A stretch of DNA of 35,853 nt from a virus, in IMG/VR virus record IMGVR_UViG_3300023284_000570, positions 1 through 35,853 of that record; one strand, given 5' to 3'. This document shows, piece by piece, positions 1 through 7,167 of the stretch. Position 1 is the stretch's first letter. Each line of letters begins with the position of its first letter. A program made the position numbers and the translations under genes. A model generated the notes under the pieces. The model saw only the letters and a program-made list of their open reading frames with translations. It had not been told where the DNA came from and ran no database searches.

Positions 1-1444
1 CAGCTATCGGGACTAGCGCAATCCGACCGCTTGCCGCCAACTCTCTTTCCTTGGCTAATGATTTCTCGGCCTCTTCTAGTTGCTTGGTCAGCCCTACCAG
101 CAGCCTCTGTTTATCAGCCTGGAATTCGAGTTGCTTTTCCCTAGCCGCCCCGGTTGACGCAAATGTCACATTGAGGTTCCGTTCTACTGCATTGATGGAG
201 CCAGTAGTAAGGGCAATCTCTTTCTGAATATCGAGCACTCGTTGCTGTGCCTTAGTGTTTTTATTGGCCGCTGATTCCTGTTCGTCGGCATTGCCGCTTG
301 TGGCCTTGCCAAGCAATAAAAGCGCTTCAGTCCACCCTTCTATTATGGCTTTGAATTGCTCGCCGAAGAACGTCCCTTCCTGGAAGAAGGAATTGAATGT
401 CTCACTAAGCACATTGATCTTGAAATCCAAAGTATCCATCGCCTTGGCAGCCGCTCGTGCGGTGCCGCCAATGGCATCTTCGGATGCGATGAACTGTGCT
501 TTGGCGCGAAAGCTGTCAAGGTTTTTCAAAAGGACATCAAACCCGCGAATTGCCTCCTGTTCTGGAATCAAAGTACGCAGGGCCTCGGGCGTCAGCTTTT
601 TCATCTGTTCAAGAATATCGACGAGAGGAAGCATAGCGCCAGTCTCAAGGTCTTTGATATTTATTTTGGCATCTGTGATATTTTTTTGTGTCGCCGGAGT
701 GACCAGGACGCGCATTGCCGCGCCAACAGCCGTCGCTGATTCGTCTGCGCTGATGCCCGCCAAAGTCAATACATCAAGAGCCGCCCCGACAGTGGCTAAT
801 GATTGACCAGCGCTAACAGCCGTCGGGGCGGCTTTTGCGAGTGCGCCAGATAATCCCTGTAGGTTAGTTTTTGAGTTCTGAGCGATGGCCGTCAATTGGT
901 CCATCGTTTGGTTCGTCTCATCGGCTGAGCGGCCAAACGCAGACATGATTGAAGTGAGGGTGCCAGTCGCCGTCATCATATCTGTCGCATTTGCAGCGCC
1001 TAATGTGAAAGCGCCAGCTAGTAAACTTTGTTGTTCTTGAACGGTCTGAAATCCAGATGAGACCACATCAAACCGAGCCTCACTAATTTGCCCAAAGCTG
1101 ATTCCGAATTGACGCTGAAGTTCCACGGTCCCTTGTCGCATTCCGTCCAGCTCTTCAGTTGTGAAGTTTGCGAGGGTGGCGACCTTCGTCAGGGCCTTTT
1201 CGGCTTCACGCTGAAGCTCCACGAAGCTCCTACCGAGAGAGACAATGGCAGCCACGCCAATGCCGACGCCAATGCCTTTGAGAGCGGAGGACGCACCGGC
1301 TCCGAATTTCTTGAATCGAGACTCGGCCTCGGTTGCCTTCTTGCCTGAATCGCCAAGCTCTTTTTGGACTTTCTTGAGCGCAGTAATCGCGGCCTTGTTA
1401 TTGGTCGTGATTACCAGCTCTATGCGTTCGACTTCGGTTGCCAT
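1..1444 (-). CDS. Tail tape measure protein, N-terminal part (runs off the left edge)
   Basis: Reading leftward from the ATG at 1444, the frame stays open to base 1 (481 codons plus one base). The product begins MATEVERIELVITTNNKAAI and then resembles the TP901-type tape measure core: a Gly/Ala-rich stretch near residues 55-70, an Ala/Thr/Ser-rich helical region around 130-270 with repeated phrases such as DMMTATGTLTSIMSAFGRS, and a coiled-coil end rich in Lys/Glu/Gln. Tape measure proteins set tail length and sit inside the tail tube. The gene follows the tail chaperone frameshift gene directly, the usual siphovirus order. Its C-terminal half is at 34630-35853 on the same strand, so the window edge cuts this gene. 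Joining the two ends directly would put a stop at the seam, so a base or two seem to be missing or extra there. Confidence 0.9.
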   Translation of the reverse strand, partial: MATEVERIELVITTNNKAAITALKKVQKELGDSGKKATEAESRFKKFGAGASSALKGIGVGIGVAAIVSLGRSFVELQREAEKALTKVATLANFTTEELDGMRQGTVELQRQFGISFGQISEARFDVVSSGFQTVQEQQSLLAGAFTLGAANATDMMTATGTLTSIMSAFGRSADETNQTMDQLTAIAQNSKTNLQGLSGALAKAAPTAVSAGQSLATVGAALDVLTLAGISADESATAVGAAMRVLVTPATQKNITDAKINIKDLETGAMLPLVDILEQMKKLTPEALRTLIPEQEAIRGFDVLLKNLDSFRAKAQFIASEDAIGGTARAAAKAMDTLDFKINVLSETFNSFFQEGTFFGEQFKAIIEGWTEALLLLGKATSGNADEQESAANKNTKAQQRVLDIQKEIALTTGSINAVERNLNVTFASTGAAREKQLEFQADKQRLLVGLTKQLEEAEKSLAKERELAASGRIALVPIA

Positions 1445-1446
1445 GC

Positions 1447-2297
1447 CTACCTTTTCGCTGAGCCTGTGATAGAGGCTTCAGCTCTCTTTCTCGTATAACT
1501 ATCAGCCGCCACGGCCTCCCTTGCCCGGCGGTTTATGGTTAGGCCAATGATATCCTTAGCGTCCAGACAATCTGGCGCGCGGCCCGTGGTCTCTATCATT
1601 TCCTGTAGTAGCATAATGTAGTCAGCCTCATCCGAAGGGATGAAGGTGAACTCCGTGGGGATAGCTATTTGTGGCCGTGGGCATGGAGTGCCCTTGCCAT
1701 CCAGATTGTCGCAGGCGTTGGGATTGTTGGCTTTCCATGCACATACTGGGGTTTCACCATCAGGATGATATCTATTTTTACCTGGGCACGGAAGCAAATC
1801 CTGGCCCTCATCGCCGTGCACGCGCTGGTAGCGCTCGATGAGAACCTCTAGAAGTTTTTTTGTCGCTCCCCGGCGATGACTCCGACATCGGCCAGGATAC
1901 GAGAGCACACCTTATCGACATGCCAATATGGGATTATGGCCCGGTGCTCGTCAGTCAACGGCTCACCATCTGGGATGTCTTCGTAGCCCTCGACTTTTTC
2001 GAGGAGAGTAAAGAAAAATCTTTTATGGAGAGCGATCGATTCGACAATGATACGATCCGGATCCTTCATCATTGCGAGTAACGCCTGGTCACGCTGGTAT
2101 GTAATCAATGATACTTCATCCATGGGTTTCAAATAATGAATTACCCGTGACCAGTTGGGGGCAATGCCTGTGACCATCTCGATCTTATAACCATTCGTGT
2201 TGGCCTTATATTTGCCGGGCTCTGGCACTGTGGCCTCGGCCTTTTTCTTGTGGGTTGTCTTTTTACTCGGAGTTTTGATTTTCGCCTTGGACGCCAT
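1447..2297 (-). CDS. Tail assembly chaperone, frameshifted fusion (G-T type)
   Basis: This is the long product of a -1 programmed ribosomal frameshift. The first 148 codons (2297 to 1854) are shared with the short chaperone. At the slippery run A AAA AAC (1860-1854) the ribosome slips back one base and continues with LLEVLIERYQR to the stop at 1447, giving a protein of about 283 residues. The -1 frame has no convincing start of its own, so it is reached only by slippage. This matches the lambda G/GT design found between tail tube and tape measure genes in many siphoviruses, where the GT form recruits tape measure and tube subunits. The T part is unusual in holding four cysteines within about 35 residues (LLPCPGK, PVCAW, NACDN, TPCPRPQ), which might bind a metal. 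The stop lies only 2 bases before the tape measure start. Confidence 0.85.
1803..1860 (-). promoter_or_regulatory. -1 ribosomal frameshift element: slippery heptamer plus hairpin
   Basis: On the leftward strand the canonical heptamer A AAA AAC (1860-1854) sits in the zero frame of the short chaperone. After a 7-base spacer comes a stem whose arms are GGTTCTCATCG (1846-1836) and CGATGAGGGCC (1813-1803): 11 pairs including two G-U wobbles. The 22-base loop contains a smaller GCGC/GCGC stem. Heptamer, spacer length and stem all fit known -1 stimulators. The zero-frame TAG (1850-1848) lies inside the spacer. Confidence 0.88.
1848..2297 (-). CDS. Tail assembly chaperone, short form (G type)
   Basis: 149 residues, ending GERQKNF and TAG at 1850-1848 just after the slippery site. 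The first 25 residues are a Lys/Thr/Ser-rich basic tail (MASKAKIKTPSKKTTHKKK). The rest is a mixed alpha/beta domain without a motif I recognise. A clear Shine-Dalgarno sequence (AAAGGAG) lies 8 bases before the ATG. The assignment rests on position between tail tube and tape measure and on the frameshift signal rather than on sequence similarity. In lambda the G and GT proteins are made at a fixed ratio and are absent from the finished virion. Confidence 0.8.
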   Translation of the reverse strand: MASKAKIKTPSKKTTHKKKAEATVPEPGKYKANTNGYKIEMVTGIAPNWSRVIHYLKPMDEVSLITYQRDQALLAMMKDPDRIIVESIALHKRFFFTLLEKVEGYEDIPDGEPLTDEHRAIIPYWHVDKVCSRILADVGVIAGERQKNF

Positions 2298-2325
2298 TTG
2301 ATGGCTCCTTTCTATGTTGGGGGTT

Positions 2326-2365
2326 TAGTGGCCTCGACCGAGTGCGTTTACTCACCCGGCCACTA
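2326..2365 (-). other. Strong RNA stem-loop between tail tube and chaperone genes
   Basis: The 113-base gap 2298-2410 holds a stem with perfect 8-bp arms (TAGTGGCC at 2326-2333 and GGCCACTA at 2358-2365), an inner 4-bp stem (2340-2343 with 2350-2353) and a 6-base loop. No T-run follows on the leftward strand, so it is not a standard terminator. It lies just after the abundant tail tube gene and before the low-abundance chaperone, so it may protect or process the mRNA. Confidence 0.55.
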
Positions 2366-2410
2366 CCACCATTGAAACGCATGGCATGAAGCCAGCGCGC
2401 CGATCAACTA

Positions 2411-3418
2411 TTACAGAACTGTTGCGACGCCGTTCTGGATAATGACTTCGGCAAATGGATCGACTCCATTGTCCAGTCCAGCCAGCGTGATTTCTTCTTG
2501 AGCAATTCCGCCATCAACACTCGCAGACCATCCAACGATTCGACACGCTGGCAATCTGTACTGAGCTTGGCGATTCGGAGAGCCGCCAGTATTCCAGTTC
2601 ATGATGCCCTCGAGGACATCCTTGTCGCGCATCCGGTTACGATTCACATCGGGGTCGGCTGGATCGCGCTCGAGAACCAATATCATTTGAGCTGTACGCT
2701 CAAAGCCAATCACTGCTCGAGATTTGAACAGGCCATCACCTGATACCCGTGAACGGTCAGGCAGGTGGTTAGTATCATATTCAAACCGCGCCGAGAGACA
2801 CCTGTCGCTGACATCCACTGGCGCACCAGTTGGCCCCAGAGAGGTGATAAGGTGATCCCTGATAAGAAATGCGTCCTCGACCTCAGTCGCAGCAGGGGTG
2901 AAGCTAGAGCTCGCTACGGAGCCGTCTGTCATCAGGCTAAAGCCGAACTTGGCAGCCACATCACCTGCAGCCTGTTCGACATTGAAGTCCGGGATGACAA
3001 CGCCCTGATATTTTTGCTTGAGTGTAGCGCCCAGAAGATTATACAGGATGGTCGTGGAGCTCATGTCGATGCTCACGGCTCTGTCCTGTGGCTCTACCGT
3101 GTGAGTGAATGGATCGCCCGCACCCACAGTTGCGACTTTGCCCATGCAGAACGCGGCGGCGAATAGAGCGATTTTGAATCCGCCAGTGGTCTCGTAAGCC
3201 AAGGGCATCGTTGTATTGATTGCATCTGGCTCTTCAAAGGTGGGGAAGTCTAATCCAGCGGCCCCTTCATTGGAGCGACCGATAACTTCATCCTCCGGCA
3301 TTGGGGGTTCAGCGGTTTGGATTCGATTAAGAATTAGTCCATCAGCGAGGGGCGTGCCATACGCACTCTCCGCGTCGAATGAAAATTGTATCGCAGCCTG
3401 ATTTCCAGCAATAGGCAT
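2411..3418 (-). CDS. Major tail tube protein (probable)
   Basis: 335 residues, starting MPIAGNQAAIQFSFDAESAYG. It is predicted to be mostly beta strands with many Thr/Ser/Gly residues and no hydrophobic segments, as expected for a siphovirus tube protein. The opening resembles other tube proteins that start with a short strand containing a Ser-Ala-Tyr-Gly-Thr phrase. The start ATG overlaps the stop of the upstream 75-residue gene (TAATG), so translation is probably coupled. It sits between the head-tail joining genes and the tail chaperones, the normal slot for the tube. It is longer than small tube proteins (about 150-250), leaving room for an extra surface domain. I assign the role by position and composition. 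Confidence 0.7.
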   Translation of the reverse strand: MPIAGNQAAIQFSFDAESAYGTPLADGLILNRIQTAEPPMPEDEVIGRSNEGAAGLDFPTFEEPDAINTTMPLAYETTGGFKIALFAAAFCMGKVATVGAGDPFTHTVEPQDRAVSIDMSSTTILYNLLGATLKQKYQGVVIPDFNVEQAAGDVAAKFGFSLMTDGSVASSSFTPAATEVEDAFLIRDHLITSLGPTGAPVDVSDRCLSARFEYDTNHLPDRSRVSGDGLFKSRAVIGFERTAQMILVLERDPADPDVNRNRMRDKDVLEGIMNWNTGGSPNRQAQYRLPACRIVGWSASVDGGIAQEEITLAGLDNGVDPFAEVIIQNGVATVL

Positions 3419-3645
3419 TATTCTGTACCTCCGGTGGGTTTATCTTTCGCCGCCTTTGTTGTTTTCTTGATCTTGAAGTCGCCCGTGGATTCGAGGAACT
3501 TCGCATCAGCCACAGAGCATTCGTATGCCTTTCCATCCGTTGATGGCGTGAGCTTGATGCGAGAGCGGGCACCGTTCTTATATTGCAGAACGCCGTCCAC
3601 CTCACCTTTTGTTGGAATTATCAGGGCTGATTTACTGTCGGACAT
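3418..3645 (-). CDS. Small basic protein of the head-tail joining block, function unknown
   Basis: 75 residues. The N-terminal 55 form a compact beta-type segment (ALIIPTKGEVDGVLQYKN), followed by a Lys-rich tail (KIKKTTKAAKDKPTGGTE). The ATG has AGAGGTG before it and the stop overlaps the tail tube start. Mu-like phages often carry a small gene here between the gp37-like and tail genes. I do not recognise the family, and it could be a minor structural protein or an assembly factor. Confidence 0.65.
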   Translation of the reverse strand: MSDSKSALIIPTKGEVDGVLQYKNGARSRIKLTPSTDGKAYECSVADAKFLESTGDFKIKKTTKAAKDKPTGGTE

Positions 3646-3654
3646 ATTGCACCT

Positions 3655-4152
3655 CTAGGCGTTATCGAGAAATCCATCTTCCGAATATGTCGCCTTGAGG
3701 AATATGTCCTCAAATATCCATTCGTCAAGAGTATCATAATCTGAGTTTCCTTGCCATTCCAACACAGTCAGCAAGCTGGGCGAGCCGCCGAGAGCAGGGT
3801 CAAAGCCCACGAATGAGCTTACCACCTTACTCTGAACCGCCTCGACCTGCGCATGAAGTCCGCCAGCAGCCTGCAGGGTTTTGTCCATATTGATCTTGCG
3901 ATCCACTACCACCCGCACGGTTGCCTCGAAAACTCCCAGATAGGTTGCATGAGGTCGGCCTGTTTCTTCTGCTGACTTGGTAACGAATACCAGAGCGAAC
4001 GGCGCACGGGGCAAATCACCGCGCTCCTTGATGAACTCCAAGTCCAGCTCAGGAACCACGACGGTCTTCTTGCCAGCGAAATCACCCAAGGTCTGGATTG
4101 CTGTCTGGATGCCATCCTCAAGGTCTGATGTCGGGAATGATGTGGAGCCCAT
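3655..4152 (-). CDS. Probable tail terminator / head-tail joining protein (Mu gp37-like position)
   Basis: 165 residues. The opening (SDLEDGIQTAIQTLGDF) is a helix followed by alternating strands, with a repeated VRVVVDRKI-type strand and a segment SLLTVLEWQGNSDYDTLDEW. This pattern and length fit the tail terminator / DUF1834 group (Mu gp37), which follows the gpG-like gene in this order. Such proteins cap the tube and join it to the head. The start lies directly after the stop of the upstream gene (TAGATG). The family assignment is from position and secondary-structure pattern. Confidence 0.5.
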   Translation of the reverse strand: MGSTSFPTSDLEDGIQTAIQTLGDFAGKKTVVVPELDLEFIKERGDLPRAPFALVFVTKSAEETGRPHATYLGVFEATVRVVVDRKINMDKTLQAAGGLHAQVEAVQSKVVSSFVGFDPALGGSPSLLTVLEWQGNSDYDTLDEWIFEDIFLKATYSEDGFLDNA

Positions 4153-4758
4153 CTATGCCTTCGCCTCTGCGCGTATTGCATAATCCAACACCGCCCTCAC
4201 CACTCTTTTTCTGGTCTTGCTCGAAGCGCCAAGGAACTTCCTGGCCGGTTGATTGACCGGGAAGCTATGGCCCTTCACCCTGAATGTAACTGGCTTCTTG
4301 AGCTTCTTGCCGAACGCCCTGGTGATGGTTCGGCTGTGAGCCGCCACCTTCTGAGTGCCCTTGAATCCGCCATGGAATCGACCTGCGTAGTTTTTATTAT
4401 TGAACACGACCAGCGTCTTGGCACGCGCCACGAATGATGTCGTGCGGGACAGCTGTGCCGTTAGGCCGACGCCTGTCTTTCTCTTCGGGCGGAACTTCCC
4501 ACGCTTCCAATAACCACGATCAAAAGCTGTTGGCTCGCCATTCGCAAATTTCACCGGCACTGGTTTCTTGGGCTTCCATTTCTTTCCATCAGGATCAACG
4601 GTATCACTGAATCCCTTTTTGACTGCGCGCACGACAACCGGGCCGGCAGCTCGATACGCTGGCTGGAGGTTACCAAAGCGCTTCTGAATGCCACGCTGCT
4701 TCTGAATAACTTTATCGAGCCCATTGAGCTTGACGCCTGCTGTAGTTTTGCGAGCCAT
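4153..4758 (-). CDS. Mu gpG-like virion morphogenesis / tail completion protein
   Basis: 201 residues, very basic. It contains the phrase DPDGKKWKPKKP around residues 55-66, typical of phage virion-morphogenesis (gpG/gpS, HK97 gp10-like) proteins, where a Pro-Asp-Gly-x-x-Trp motif is common. The middle has many Lys/Arg-Thr stretches and a possible surface region (NYAGRFHGGFKGTQKVAAHS). Members act at the head-tail joint. The start overlaps the stop of the DUF1320-like gene (TAATG), showing coupling. The C-terminus ends in a helix (RKRVVRAVLDYAIRAEAKA). Confidence in the family is fair, and in the exact structural role modest. Confidence 0.7.
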   Translation of the reverse strand: MARKTTAGVKLNGLDKVIQKQRGIQKRFGNLQPAYRAAGPVVVRAVKKGFSDTVDPDGKKWKPKKPVPVKFANGEPTAFDRGYWKRGKFRPKRKTGVGLTAQLSRTTSFVARAKTLVVFNNKNYAGRFHGGFKGTQKVAAHSRTITRAFGKKLKKPVTFRVKGHSFPVNQPARKFLGASSKTRKRVVRAVLDYAIRAEAKA

Positions 4759-5261
4759 TATGATGTCCTGGTAGTTCCCACTCCCGTGAAACTCGGGTTG
4801 ATGCCGATGCGATCCCTGGTTGAATCCTCGCCATCCTCTTCCCGGTTGTCCGTGAATACCCTGTCTTCGAAGGTCATCAGCGTTTCGCCGTTGCCATCGT
4901 TCGTGAGCAACACCTGATCCTCTTCATTCTCAAGGGCCAGCTCACCCTCTGACACTGCGCGCAACCATTCCCGGCAATCATCAGCAGCCAGTCGGGTGTC
5001 GTCATTGATGCGCCTTGTTACCAGTTCTACATTCTCGTGGAACAGGGCGAGCGCGCATTTACGAATCGCGGGGGTGAGCTCAGGGTCAACTATCGGCAGG
5101 TTGAATCGTTTGCGCAGATATGAGTTTACCGTGGACTCAGCATTGTCCATGTGGAGCTGCTCGAACCCGTTGTCGTTTTCAGTCAGGCTGTCGCGCAATT
5201 GGGCGGTCAGATAGTTGGTAATATCCACAGTCACGACATATGCATTTCCAGTGATGGCCAT
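4758..5261 (-). CDS. DUF1320 (Mu gp36-like) head completion protein
   Basis: 167 residues from the ATG at 5261, which has AGGAG 8 bases upstream. A longer TTG start two codons earlier is possible but falls in the spacer. Residues 35-105 match the helical connector pattern of Mu gp36/DUF1320: an N-terminal helix, then AESTVNSYLRKRFNLPI, then TPAIRKCALALFHENVELVTRR and a terminal DCREWLRAVSEGELAL helix. These proteins form a ring on the portal side of the head. The acidic tail (about residues 110-167) looks disordered. Confidence 0.78.
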   Translation of the reverse strand: MAITGNAYVVTVDITNYLTAQLRDSLTENDNGFEQLHMDNAESTVNSYLRKRFNLPIVDPELTPAIRKCALALFHENVELVTRRINDDTRLAADDCREWLRAVSEGELALENEEDQVLLTNDGNGETLMTFEDRVFTDNREEDGEDSTRDRIGINPSFTGVGTTRTS

Positions 5262-5276
5262 TGTCAACTCCTATTT

Positions 5277-5762
5277 CTAATTATTCGCCCACGCGTACCC
5301 AAGGACAAAGGTAGATAGGTCAAGCGCTTGTGCCGGGGCTTCCGCCTGTAGGATTACCCCCCAGCCTGCGTATTTGGTTTCAACGCGAATCAGCTCCTCA
5401 GCACCCGCATCCAAAGTCGAGCTAAAGACTCCATCTGTCGCCTGGTTTACAAGAGCGCTTCCGTGGCCATAGGCAGGGACAATCTTCTGTTTATTGCCAT
5501 CAACGTGTTCATTAGTTCCCTTGATATGGGGAATCGTTGTCCAGAGAATATCGCTCTCGCTGTTATTTTTCAGGCTGATTAGCAGCCACCTGTGATTGGA
5601 TCCATTCACCACCCCGGCATTCGTAGGAGTCACACCCTTGGCAACCTCTTCCGCGGTAAGCACAATCTCGCCGCCGGTTGCCGTATCATCCACGTATCCA
5701 TGGCGCACGAGCGGATGTCGCTTCCCGCCATTCTGAGGAATATACGCACGAGTGACCGCCAT
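5277..5762 (-). CDS. Virion protein candidate, tandem paralogue B
   Basis: 161 residues. The central block reads RWLLISLKNNSESDILWTTIP followed by HIKGTNEHVDGNKQK. The upstream gene (5772-6239) has RIVCSLKNNDRAITWAVPP and TWKGTNDPAITMP at the matching place, so the two are diverged copies sharing S-L-K-N-N, I-x-W, P and K-G-T-N. Both are beta-rich without membrane segments. Position after the capsid and before the connector suggests a capsid surface or fibre-like protein. I know no named family. The Shine-Dalgarno AGGAGG is strong. Confidence 0.7.
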   Translation of the reverse strand: MAVTRAYIPQNGGKRHPLVRHGYVDDTATGGEIVLTAEEVAKGVTPTNAGVVNGSNHRWLLISLKNNSESDILWTTIPHIKGTNEHVDGNKQKIVPAYGHGSALVNQATDGVFSSTLDAGAEELIRVETKYAGWGVILQAEAPAQALDLSTFVLGYAWANN

Positions 5763-5771
5763 GGCCGCCTC

Positions 5772-6239
5772 CTATGATTTGGTATGTGCCCGGATCAGCA
5801 GGCTCACATTGAATTTTTCTAGGGTCGGGCTAACGACCAGGAATATCCCGCGAGGGATTTTAGAGCAATCGATTACGCATCCCTGCTCTTCGCCAACCTC
5901 CATTGAATCGCCGTAGGCTTGGTCAACCGTACAGCCGTTCCCAATGAGCAATGGATAGCCATCTGTGGGCTCTGGCATTGTGATGGCCGGATCATTGGTG
6001 CCCTTCCATGTGGGAGGAACTGCCCACGTGATGGCGCGATCATTATTCTTGAGTGAGCAAACGATGCGGCCTGTGCTTTGTGTGGGAATATAAATCCCTA
6101 GCTTTGGCCGTCCAGTTGCAGGGAGCAGCACATTAACCACGCCCAGTCCATCGTCGTCGAGGTATGTCCATCCCGGTATATCTGGGCCTCCGAGGCGGTC
6201 GGTTTTATCCATCGCCGCGCGTGTTATTTTATCAGCCAT
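5772..6239 (-). CDS. Virion protein candidate, tandem paralogue A
   Basis: 155 residues. Shares the SLKNN...W...P...KGTN core with the next gene downstream (5277-5762). The N-terminal 20 residues (MADKITRAAMDKTDRLGGPD) are helical, the rest beta-rich. It starts immediately after the stop of the gene at 6240-6755, with no gap. The likely role is structural, by neighbourhood only. Confidence 0.68.
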   Translation of the reverse strand: MADKITRAAMDKTDRLGGPDIPGWTYLDDDGLGVVNVLLPATGRPKLGIYIPTQSTGRIVCSLKNNDRAITWAVPPTWKGTNDPAITMPEPTDGYPLLIGNGCTVDQAYGDSMEVGEEQGCVIDCSKIPRGIFLVVSPTLEKFNVSLLIRAHTKS

Positions 6240-6755
6240 CTATGCCGACTCCTTCACTCTCAAAATGATTCTCCAGGTTGCTGCGAGGCCGTCCTGTGAG
6301 CTGAAAAGAAGCCACAAGGTTCTAGCACCGGCAGCCTGAGTTCCTGCGGCATAGCACCGTACCTGCTCCAAATCGACAGGGAATGATACTGGCCATGTTT
6401 GCGCTTCACCGGGTAGTGCGTCGACCACCTCGCCATCAGTAAGGCCCCCCACGAGATCCACTGGCCCCTTGCTGAGGCTCATCAGCAAGAGTGGGTCTGC
6501 TGCTGGGTCATTGCCTGCGGCCCCCTCATTGGTCATTGACACGCTGACGATGCCCCCCCATGGTGCTTCGATATATCCCTTGTCCTGGTTTACGGCATCG
6601 AGGGTAGGGTCTGAGAGTTGCCCAGCGGTTGGCGTGACAACGATTGCTTCATCGTCGCCTATGGCTCGGACATACAGCATCTCGACCTGAATGAGATTCA
6701 CACCACTCTTCGTGGTGGTATCTGTCTCGCTAACAAGTGTAACTACTCCAGCCAT
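6240..6755 (-). CDS. Hypothetical virion protein
   Basis: 171 residues, beta-rich and acidic (VVTLVSETDTTTKSGVNLIQ at the start, ending TWRIILRVKESA). It is the first of three similarly sized genes after the capsid module. It shares no clear motif with the next two, but a jelly-roll-like composition and the same size make a common origin possible. No membrane segment or signal peptide. Function unknown, with capsid-associated or head fibre roles the reasonable guesses. Confidence 0.65.
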   Translation of the reverse strand: MAGVVTLVSETDTTTKSGVNLIQVEMLYVRAIGDDEAIVVTPTAGQLSDPTLDAVNQDKGYIEAPWGGIVSVSMTNEGAAGNDPAADPLLLMSLSKGPVDLVGGLTDGEVVDALPGEAQTWPVSFPVDLEQVRCYAAGTQAAGARTLWLLFSSQDGLAATWRIILRVKESA

Positions 6756-6764
6756 GAATCAATC

Positions 6765-7064
6765 CTAATTCTTGGAGCTTTTCTCTCCAGCGCTAATTGA
6801 GTTTTTATCGTTGCCGCCCTTGAGTCGGTCGCCAACCTTTGAGCCTCGCGGCGCTCTCTTGATTAGGTTCCGGCCCTCGAACTCCTGCATCTTGTCCGTG
6901 ACCGGCGTCCCGTCGCGCATGACATGATCCTTGGGGTCGAATACCGTTAGCGCCTTGATTGGCGGCACGGTGCCTGTGATGGTGTGGGTTGAGTACCGGA
7001 GCTTGGTTGAGAGAACCGAGGTTTTCTTTTTCGCTGGGGCTTTGTCTGTATCTTTTGTTGGCAT
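6765..7064 (-). CDS. Small basic protein after the major capsid gene, function unknown
   Basis: 99 residues, Lys-rich at both ends (DKAPAKKKTSVLSTKLRY and GGNDKNSISAGEKSSKN). The middle has a short beta segment (THTITGTVPPIKALTVFDPK). The ATG is directly preceded by AGGAGGCGACA. A terminator-like hairpin (7076-7134) separates it from the capsid gene, so it should be made at lower level. Possibly a minor virion protein. Confidence 0.62.
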   Translation of the reverse strand: MPTKDTDKAPAKKKTSVLSTKLRYSTHTITGTVPPIKALTVFDPKDHVMRDGTPVTDKMQEFEGRNLIKRAPRGSKVGDRLKGGNDKNSISAGEKSSKN

Positions 7065-7075
7065 TGTCGCCTCCT

Positions 7076-7134
7076 AAAAAATACCCCCGGTTCCCGTGTC
7101 AGCTCGTATTTAGAATAGAGTGGGAGCCCGGGGG
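7076..7134 (-). terminator. Terminator-like hairpin after the major capsid gene
   Basis: On the leftward strand the arms CCCCCGG (7134-7128) and CCGGGGG (7090-7084) pair perfectly and are followed by TATTTTTT. The loop is long (37 bases) with an inner GCTC/GAGC pair. It probably stops part of the transcripts so that capsid mRNA exceeds downstream mRNA. Confidence 0.65.
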
Positions 7135-7167
7135 CTTATTGAGTTGAGTAGCGTTAGAGTTCAGTGG

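Noticed and set aside
255-806. 183-residue rightward frame inside the tape measure region
   Set aside because: Ser/Ala-rich opposite-strand shadow of the tape measure gene, with no ribosome site.
6023-6032. Second parS site around CCCACGTGAT
   Set aside because: Only the CACGTG core is shared; the flanking bases do not fit, and it lies inside a gene.
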